Translations under genes and position numbers: made by a program
Part shown: piece by piece, positions 20,051-28,249 of the stretch
Numbering within the stretch: the stretch's first letter is position 1
Layout of the letters: the number at the start of each line of letters is the position of its first letter
Assembly (NCBI GenBank): GCA_900155495.1
Contig: FTLJ01000649.1
Location: forward strand, 1 to 28,249
Length of the DNA: 28,249 nucleotides
From: Porogramme epimiltina
Lineage: Eukaryota > Basidiomycota > Agaricomycetes > Polyporales > Polyporaceae
Direction: 5' to 3'
Notes under the pieces: generated by a model
Seen by the model: the letters and a program-made list of their open reading frames with translations, nothing else
What the model was told of the DNA's origin: nothing
Databases searched by the model: none

Positions 20051-23000
20051 ATGGCCGCTTCCCGCAATGAGATCAAGAAGAAGCTCGCCGAGCTTCGTGA
20101 CGTCCCTGCCAACGTAGTCTCGGAGGATGTGCTGCGGCTCATCGCTACCTTTCTCCTTGGCTCTCTCGCAAGGCCCGAAAACCCCGCCAAAGTTGTCCTC
20201 GCGCATCCACACTGGTTCTGCTCTCAAGCAGACGAGCTCACACGGGAGGCGGCAACGTTCTGCATTCGGTTGCACGCGTACAACAGCACCTCTGTCGAGG
20301 TGTGGCGGTTACAACTCAAGCGCGTCCTGGCAGGATGCTGCTTCTGTGTGAGGGGGTTGCACAAAGCTGAAACTTTGTCTAGACACACGTGAGTTTGTTA
20401 CGCCTTTTCTTTGTTCGAGCCATTGGAGGGCAGGAATGGCGGGGATGATCAACAGCTCATGCTTGTTTTTACTGCTTGGACAATGGTCTGGAGGCGCCAT
20501 ATGGACCTTCGCATGCACACAGGACGGCGTTATTAACCCTTGTCACTCCCATAGATACTTCGGTTCTTTCACAGAAGGAATTCTTAAGAACTTCTACAAC
20601 AACTTTCACAAATCTTTGACGGACTTCGTTATACAAGCCCTAGCGGAGAAGGGCTTCGTCCCTTCGGGCAGCAGTGAACCCACACGAACCCTTGCCGATG
20701 CACCCCCGGCAATAACCTTTCTCATGGTCACTTACCTTTCTATGCTACAAGACCCCCGTGTTGTCGAACTCATACACAACTATTGCCCTCGTGAACCCAT
20801 CAAGTCATGGCCCACGGACTTTCCACCTGCAGCGTTGTTGACACTGATGTTTGAGAATGCACCGGATGTCTATTCATGGGCTAGGAGGCAATGCTCGCTA
20901 TGTCAAACTTCTCCTGTCCAGATGGAGAACTTTTCTTCAGAGCATATGCAGCTTCTAAAGGCGGTGTCAGATTCTATTTCGTCATCTCGACCTCTCCAAG
21001 AGTGTTTGGACGACATATGCAAGCTGTCCCCTCTACAAGATACCACGGCCATGTGGAAAAACTATGTCACCCTCCTTCGCTTGGTACCTGTCGAGCTTCT
21101 CCGCTCAAGCAGAGCATTCGACATTGACATTCGTCACGTCGTTGTAGGCCATTTACACGATACTGGAAACCGTCAGCTTATTCATTCGCTCAGTAGTTTG
21201 CCGTGTGCTGACTTTATTCTTGTATATACACGCGCGGTCGTTACGTTTATCGGAATAGATTTCATGGACGTCTTGAAGGGCTTTACCCTCATCCTACAAC
21301 GAATGGGCCCCGACACGTGGAAGGACGAGGGACCCGAGTACCCGCACGTCGTCTTCAACTCGGTCAAGGATAACGCTCGTTACGCGGATATCCTGAGCAG
21401 CCCTGATTCACCTCACGAGGATTGGCAGCTGAGGTGGATAGAGCAGTATACACTTGCCGTTGGCAAACTCGCGACATTTCCGGACATCCTCCCCTCTATC
21501 CTTCAGTTCTTGTGCGAGCAGCTGCAACACGAACGTTTCAAGAACATTCGGCCGAACGCGATGTGTACAGCATCAAGAGTAGGTACATCGCAACTCTCCA
21601 TGCAGTGTTATACTAAGTTGCCGCAATAGATCCTATATGCTGTTCTGACACGTGTGAAGAACGACGGGTCAGAGCACCAAGAACTCCCGTTCAACCTCCT
21701 GAGTGTACACTCTGCCGTTTTTGTCAGCGTCGCCTTTGCGGCGACTCACAGTGGTCAGGCTTGGGCCGATGCTCGGCGAGATGCAAGAAAGGTCCTCAAG
21801 CAAGCGATGAACACTGATGCGAAACGCCTTGGCGCTGTCGTGACCGCGCTATGCTCAACACACCCCAAAGCCAATGGAAGTCCTCCTTCTGGATTGCTCC
21901 TAGCTGAACCAATCATCCACGAGCAGGTGTGGAAGAACGTTTACGAAGGCATTGCAGGAGGTGATTCGGATGGGGTCGCACTACTTGTCTCGGTTCTCGC
22001 GCAAGTGGCACACATGGACGATCTGAAGACATCTGCGTTCGAGGAAATCTTCAAGAGGAGCCAGGTGCCCGCCGCAGGCAAGACCCTCGCCGCAGTGAAC
22101 GGTGCCTTCAAAATTCTCCGTACCGGCTTCCGAGATGTCCTTATCCGTTACACTGACTTCAGTCGGAGTACGGCGGCGATCGACCTTCTCAAGAGTGAAG
22201 ACGTCGCGAAGAACGTAACCTTGCTCATGTTCTCTCCCGTGGAGGCTCTTCAAGAAGCTGCGCAAAGTCTTGTCGGGCTCGCATACGACGTCGATGGACG
22301 ACTGGACTGTTTCCGGGCCCTCCTTGAATACTTCCCCGACGCATCGTTCTCCGGCCTCATCAGCTTCCTTCAGCTCTACTCCCAATATGCGACGGCGGTA
22401 CCCGAAGCGTGTTCCCTCTCCCAAGCACTCGCCCGTTGCCTCACAGACGTAATCGAATGTCTTTGTTCAAGCCCCGATGGCCTCCTCCTTCAGCCGCGCT
22501 ATCTCGACGGGGCCGGCGCAGTCCTCCAGGATAAGATCCCGAAGTGGTGGCAGCTCATGACAGGAGCGCTCTGCGTGATCTTCGCCCGCACGCCGGCGTG
22601 GGCGCGCTTCTTCGAGAATGAGGAGATGGTGCTCTGGATGCGCGATGCGCTTATATTCGGGCGCGACCTCCTCGCGCAGCGGCGAATCATCGAAGGCGCC
22701 GCCGTTGCGTTCGTCCAGAAGGATTCGGCTGGTGCTGGGGCGAAGGCCTCCCGCCGTGCTGCTGCCGCAGTGGGACGGCGAATGATGGACGACCTGCAGC
22801 AGGTGCTGCATGAGCTGACAAAGTGGCTGCGGTTGACGGACGAGGAACTTTTGCATCAGTCCTTTGCGCTGCTCGAGACGCTGCTCGAGGGCTTCCGTGC
22901 TGCAGGCGCTCGGCCGCTCCCGGAGACGTTCGCGAGGATTAAGAGGCACATCGAAGACGCACGAAAGGCCGACCAGGGCCGATTACGCTCGCGGCTCGAT

Positions 23001-26000
23001 TCGACGCGGCTAGTACGCCTGCAGGAAGCAATCGAGGCATTCGACGAGGATGAAGATGACGAGGTGGAGATCGTGTCGCACACGCTCCCGCCAAAGAAGT
23101 CTGTCAAGGAAGAAGCCAAGGTCAAGGCTGAGCCGAAGCATATTCTCAGGGTATCCGGAGACCACAAGTCTAAGACGAAGGGACCAATATCCAACTACTT
23201 CTCCGCTACGGACTCGCGGAGAAAGCGAGATGACGCGCGACCTACCGTCCCTACAAGGTCTACTGCGGCTGTCGCCTCAGGAAGCTCCCGAACGCTCATT
23301 CCTCCACGACCTGCGCCTAGACCTCTGCTCAAAGATGAGAGTGTCAAGGCGAAGCCCGTCGCCGTCAAACCTGAAGAGTCTTCTAGCAGTGAAGGAGAGG
23401 AAAGCAGCGATGAAGAAGACGCGGGCGCCGAAAAGGGCCTCGCAGCCCTGTCCAAGTTACAGCGCACGCCGACTATCAAGAAGCCTGCCGAGCGGCGACA
23501 GGTCAAAATGGTGGACATTACACAGAACGGCCGACTAGTTGCAGCCAACAGACTGGCGAGACGCGTCGACGATGCCCGCCGGACGGCTCTGCGCCTCAAA
23601 CCAGACGTTTCCTCTCTCTACCGCAGACTGCTCGCGTGGAACTACGATCACAATGGCCCGATGCCTCCAGGAGACCAGCCACAGCTTACGTCCGTTCCTG
23701 GACAATTCAGGGACTATGCGCACTTCCGGAGTGTGCTCGAGCCGCTGCTCTTTCTTGAGCTATGGAATGAGCTGCAAGAGTCGAAGGAAGCGCCACTCGA
23801 GTCGTACGAATGTCGAGTTATGAATCGGCAGTACACGGACGAGTATATCGACCTGGACGTCACCGTTGAAGGCAATCCGCCGAGGGAGTGGGCGCTCTCA
23901 GATACGGACATCGTCCTACTCACAAACGCAGGATCGAGGAAGCGAATAATAGCAAAGGCCCAGAGCTATCGCGCGTCGCACATGGGAGTAAATGCGACCC
24001 TGCGTTTCCTGCCTGTGGGCAGTGACCCAGGATTGCATGTTGGCACTTGCTGGGGTATCGCCAAGGTTTTGAGGTATGCATTGCTTTTCTCTCTTAGATC
24101 TCTTACTAACTGCTCGAAGTTTGACCACTCTGATTCGCGAGTATGCTGCTCTAATGGCGCTCCCGCATTACGACCTCCTCGATAGCATTCTGACCGGACA
24201 ACTCCCAAGAGCCCCAAGAGTGGATACAGACGAGGTTCAGAGGGTTATGAGGACGTACAACGTCAACGAGCCTCAAGCAAATGCTATCTTGAAATCCTTG
24301 AACACCGAGGGATTCGCACTGATTCAAGGGTGAGCCTTCCCGTAATTTGTACCAGACACTCCGCTAACCGACCTGTAGACCTCCTGGAACGGGAAAGACA
24401 TCGACAATTTGTGGCTTGGTTCACCTGTACTTGGCAAAGCGGTCCAGGACGATTGGTCGCCCCGGTGATCGAGAACTCCCTAAGAAGATCCTGCTCTGTG
24501 CTCCCAGTAACGCGGCCATTGACGAAATCGCGGGCCGTCTCAAGGACGGCGTGTCGGGCGCCGGACATCGTGCAGATCGTCCGAAAGTTGTCCGGGTCGG
24601 GACCATCAAGTCAATGAACCTTAGCGTCCGGGAAGTCTCGCTCGAGTACCTCATGGACCAGAAGCTCAACTCGCACCCGGAGCTGCAGAACTCGAAGGAA
24701 GCAGGGACGGAGCTGGCGCGCGTGCGCGCCGAGTTGGAGACCGTGAAGCGGCAGCGACAGGAGAAGCTCGACGAAATGGCCGCGGTCCACGATAACATGG
24801 CCAAGTCGCTCGCACTCGAGGAGGATTTCAAGAAACTCAACCGACAGAAAGCGATGCTTACGCACCAGCTCGACAAGGTGAAGGACAAGCAGAAATCGGA
24901 CTATCGCACATTGGATGCAACGCGTCGGCGGTTCCGTAACGAGGTCCTTCAGGAAGCGGACATCATCTGCAGCACCTTGTCCGCATCATCCTACGAGTAC
25001 CTGGAACCTTTCGAATTCGAAGTGGTCATCATCGACGAGGCAGCACAAGCGATAGAGTTGAGCTCGTTGATTCCGATGAAGTATCGCTGCAGGACTTGTA
25101 TCATGGTTGGAGGTGGGTGTTGGGCTGTTCTGCGTTCAAAGGCGCCATATTGAGCTGTTCCATCAGATCCCCAGCAGTTGCCACCAACCGTAAAGTCTCA
25201 GGAGGTTTGTTTCCCGTTGTGGTTTTCCTATGCAAAGATCAGCTCACGCCAGTGACAGGCTTCTAGACGAGGATACGACCAGTCTTTATTCGTGAGACTT
25301 CAGAAGAGCCAACCGGATGCTGTTCATCTGCTCAGGTGAGCTCATCGAGTCTACTATTACCTCGAAGCACCTCTTATATCGGCGACATCACAGCATACAG
25401 TACCGTATGCACCCAGATATCAGTCAGCTGCCCAGTAACCTCTTTTACGATGGTCGACTTCGCGACGGGCCAGATATGGCCGAGAAAACGACGCGGTCGT
25501 GGCATTCACACCCGAAATTCGGCACCTACCGCTTCTTCAACGTGGAAACAGGCGTCGAATCAAATGCGCCAGGCTCGAGCCACTCTTTAGTAAACCGCAC
25601 GGAGGTCCAGGTCGCGGTGGCACTGTATAACCGCCTCATCAAAGACTTTTCGTCGTCCAGTCTTGACTTCAAAGTCGGCGTTATCTCTATGTACCGTGGG
25701 CAAATCGCGGAGCTACGACGGGCGTTTCAGCAGCGTTTCGGCGAAGAGGTCCTGAGCACCGTCGACTTCAACACCGTAGATGGTTTCCAGGGACAGGAAA
25801 AGGATATCATCATCCTTTCCTGCGTACGAGCCGGCACTAATCTCCAAAGTGTTGGGTTCTTGCGAGGTGCGTCTCCTCAGCGACTCTCGGAATTAACCAA
25901 CCAATCTTATCAACAGACGTTCGACGGATGAACGTGGCCTTGACCCGTTCCAAGGCCTCTCTCTTCATACTTGGGAACGCGCCCACGCTAGAGCGCAGTG

Positions 26001-26592
26001 ATGAGATCTGGCGAAAGATTGTAGAGAATGCTCGCGACAGGACCTGCCTCGTCAAGGTCCGTATATCACCAGCTGTCGTTGGAAGGTCCCCTCGCTGATC
26101 TGATCTCACGTCTTGCTCAGGCTGATGTGGCGTACTTCACCGCGCCAGTTTCCAGCGCGAGCATGAGGGTCCCTGCCCCACCCGCCAAGGTTCCCAAGCC
26201 GCCATCAAAGGCAATGGAAGCACCCCCGCCGCCACCAGACCTCGCGACGCCGATGGAGCTCAAGTCCCTTGCAAACCGCTCGAACAGGGTGACGTCAACC
26301 CCCAACCCCCCTACTCCCGCGGTCGCTCCGATGAAAGCAGCCGAAGCGGCGACGGAGGCTCCCACAGTGGCCGCGTCATCAGACGATGCACTCGTGGGTC
26401 AGAAACGTCGCGCTGAGGACCCTCCGAAAGAAGAAGCGGGTGGTTCCCGCCCGCCAAAGCCCAGGCCCAAGCCACCTCCCGCCAAGCGCCAGAAACAGGG
26501 CCCAAGTCTATTCATACCGAAAAAGGTCGGTGATTGGTTTACAGGTCACATTTCTGGGACTTACGCCTTGTTTATAGCGAACTGGCCTGTGA
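20051..26592 (+). CDS. SEN1: Sen1/senataxin family RNA-DNA helicase, 1943 aa, 12 exons
   Basis: Exons: 20051-20388, 20555-21192, 21259-21578, 21630-24073, 24120-24329, 24379-25112, 25167-25204, 25259-25335, 25394-25866, 25917-26056, 26121-26525, 26578-26592 (5832 nt). Sen1 is a nuclear superfamily-1 helicase that ends non-coding RNA transcription and removes R-loops. The Sen1 N-terminal helical domain fills roughly the first half. An acidic, Ser-rich linker (FDEDEDDEVEIV) follows. The helicase core has Walker A GPPGTGKT (1317-1324), a coiled-coil insertion (about 1425-1490), DEAAQ (about 1535), QYRMHP (1602-1607), VDGFQGQE (1728-1735) and NVALTRSK (1763-1770). The tail is Pro/Lys-rich and ends in SLFIPKKRTGL. 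The intron 21193-21258 is 66 nt, free of stops, and was inferred from loss of family resemblance. The last exon carries only four codons and the stop, so its acceptor is less certain. Confidence 0.94.
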
Positions 26593-26793
26593 CACCGTTT
26601 CACGCTTGTTTTCCCAGTCCTAGTCCCCGTGCTATCGCAGTGTTTGTTCGCTCTCCACGTTTTACTTCGCAACATGCAGCATCTGCCGACATAGGTTTGT
26701 TCCACTCACGCATATAATAACTTATCTTGCATGTACACATTTGTCAGATACACATAGGAATCCCTAATACATTGTATTGCACAGTCAAACTTT

Positions 26794-26928
26794 CTACTCA
26801 TCGAGGCTGGACAAACTAGTTGTTCTCTTGGCATACTTTGACAGTTGTAAACGTTCTTCTCCTGCGGTGGATCGCAGCGCGCTGCTCAGGCTCTCATCGA
26901 AGCGATCTAGACTACTGAACTCCGCCAT
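26794..26928 (-). CDS. Possible small protein, 44 aa
   Basis: ATG at 26928, TAG at 26796-26794. The peptide begins MAEFSSLDRFDESLSSALRS and ends in TTSLSSLDE. It has balanced composition with Leu spacing typical of an amphipathic helix, unlike the Arg/Pro-rich chance frames elsewhere. An in-frame TGA lies seven codons upstream, so it is either a complete small gene or the last exon of a minus-strand gene joined by splicing inside that short gap. I do not recognise the family. It is convergent with SEN1, its stop about 200 bp beyond the SEN1 stop. Confidence 0.35.
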   Translation of the reverse strand: MAEFSSLDRFDESLSSALRSTAGEERLQLSKYAKRTTSLSSLDE

Positions 26929-27254
26929 TGGGTAGTCGTCAAAACATCAACATCGAGGCGCGTTCCCTTGCCTACCCCGCATACGCACTCCTCATTGCAT
27001 ATCCGTCCACAATATCACGAACACCTTCTCACCGCCTCCCACATACGACTGGAAATGACCCGTTCCGGGCTTTACGGGCAATTCGTGCACAGCACAGCTC
27101 CCGGACCCGGGCCTGCATCAAGGCCCCGCGAGAGTGCGCACGATCGGGAGGACACGCATTCAAATCCGCTGGCAGATCCGAACCCCGCGAGCTAGCCAAG
27201 GGAGAATGCCCCCATCTCGACATCTAGCAACTAATGAAAACGACCTGTGTACAT

Positions 27255-27407
27255 ATGGACCCCGCGAGCGTAGCGGCCCGGTGCAGCTCGTGCGCGTCGA
27301 AGCGGTGCGCGCCCGGGGGCATCAAGGAGGCACCCTGCGGCAGATGCCTGCGGTCCCGCGCGGGGATGGGGCGGTGCACGATCTTTGCACGATCCTCCTT
27401 AACCTAG
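27255..27407 (+). CDS. Possible Cys-rich short ORF resembling a degenerate Zn2Cys6 motif, 50 aa
   Basis: ATG at 27255, TAG at 27405-27407. Six cysteines fall at residues 10, 13, 18, 28, 31 and 41: Cx2Cx4Cx9Cx2Cx9C. Segments RCSSCASKRC and APCGRC resemble the two halves of the fungal Zn2Cys6 DNA-binding domain. However, the first half has four residues instead of six between the second and third Cys, and there is no downstream effector region. It could be a remnant, a first exon, or chance. Confidence 0.25.
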   Translation: MDPASVAARCSSCASKRCAPGGIKEAPCGRCLRSRAGMGRCTIFARSSLT

Positions 27408-28249
27408 AGAGATCCCGCGTATGCATATGTATTCCCCTCGCTTGGGCGACTCGGAGCTGGGCGATCTGGGATCTTGATCCTCAGGGCCGGCGGATCATCA
27501 TGGATGGCGGGGGCGAATATCATTCTGGGCGGCGGATGGGGGAGGGTCCAGGGACGCCCGACATGTCTCGTGCGGTCCGTTGTTGTGCGGGTGGAGTTTC
27601 GGGAGTGCGCTCCGGCGGATTCATATCCGTTAGGCGCGGCTATGTAGAGGTGAAAATCAATTAAGACGGTGTTTGGGACTCTCGACCGGTGAATGACCCA
27701 GCTCATGGAAGCAAAATATTTTGAAGCCCGGAGAATGGGCACTCGCTGCATGCTGCGGAAGCCTTCCGTGCGATCATCCAGCACACACCAAAAAAGAGAG
27801 CGAGAAACAGACGAATCGTTGCAGACGCAAGGGGTATATGTATATACATGACACGCCAGGGATGACAGGACACTCGACCAGACCAGGGCAAGCGCCGCCG
27901 TAGCGCGCCACGCAGACATGCACGCCAGGTGCGTCCGCAAAACGATCCGCCCGTCGGCCGTGGCGTCTGGCTGTCCTCGATGGTACCGGCCCCGCCCTGC
28001 GGGGACATCGATATCCGGGGGCCTGTCCCTGCTAGGCGCTGATGCGGGAGCACGGGAGGTATGAGCAGTTAGGGTTGGGGCGTGCGGGCGCGGTATTGCT
28101 ATGTAGGAGAACGGCCAAACGACTGCGCCCGCGGCCAGAGGGATGTAGAGCGCTGGGGAGGGGAAGGAGGGGCGGGGTGGGGGGCGGTGGGACGGACGCG
28201 CCAGATCCGTCCCAGGCCCGTGCGGGCCCCGCCCACGCGGGCGCGGCGG

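Larger units (their letters stand above)
26593..28249. other. Gene-poor right end of the window
   Basis: No large gene is recognisable in 1.66 kb. Two short ORFs are listed separately. A 178-codon open frame on the minus strand (27404-27940) has no motif and looks like chance. A perfect palindrome TGTATATACA lies at 27839-27848. The last 150 bp are strongly GC-rich. The 5' part of a gene beyond the right edge cannot be excluded. Confidence 0.5.

Noticed and set aside
27404..27940. 178-codon minus-strand frame near the right end
   Set aside because: There is no domain, signal peptide or conserved pattern that I can recognise, and composition changes along its length. It is treated as chance.
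1..28249. tRNA, rRNA, CRISPR or bacterial-type defence loci
   Set aside because: I looked for tRNA T-loop motifs, regularly spaced repeats and bacterial operon layout and found none. All supported genes are intron-containing or otherwise typical fungal nuclear genes.

Overview
The window is a stretch of nuclear DNA from a filamentous basidiomycete, most likely an Agaricomycete. The evidence is short GT-AG introns (mostly 46-90 bp) cutting genes into many exons, GC-rich coding sequence with C or G in the third codon position, and the identity of the recognisable proteins (Sen1, Sgf29, translin, Hsp20 and 2-oxoglutarate dioxygenases). All gene models below were spliced by hand; in each one the summed exon length is divisible by three and reading phase is kept across every junction.

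Layout from left to right. (1) 57-4429, plus strand: a 14-exon gene for a 914-residue protein of unknown function that starts with an F-box-like helix pair and ends in acidic, Pro/Ser-rich tails. (2) 4430-7354: almost 3 kb of GC-rich DNA with no supportable gene. (3) 7355-9369, plus: a 5-exon cytosine-deaminase-like amidohydrolase with non-standard active-site residues. (4) 9370-10931: gene-free, with short tandem repeats. (5) 10932-12680 and 13550-15037, both minus: a tandem pair of isopenicillin-N-synthase-like 2OG-Fe(II) dioxygenases with nearly the same exon plan. The left copy uses two GC-AG introns where the right copy has GT-AG. The right copy has an extra intron that leaves a 12-nt microexon. 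(6) 15574-16212, minus: a small heat-shock protein with a TATA box and perfect heat-shock elements upstream. (7) 16819-18281, minus: the SAGA-complex histone reader Sgf29. (8) 18771-19791, minus: translin. (9) 20051-26592, plus: the RNA/DNA helicase Sen1 (12 exons, 1943 residues), divergent from translin across a 259-bp shared promoter. (10) 26593-28249: no large gene, but two short ORFs worth checking (44 codons minus; 50 codons, Cys-rich, plus).

The right half (Hsp20, Sgf29, translin, Sen1) is a housekeeping block for chromatin, RNA and protein quality control. The left half holds metabolic and uncharacterised genes separated by long GC-rich spacers. The genes do not form one obvious pathway. 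No prokaryote-type system, CRISPR array, rRNA, tRNA or intact transposon was recognised. The most unusual features are in gene structure: paired GC-AG introns, a microexon, in-frame introns of length 3n, and a 788-bp outlier intron.
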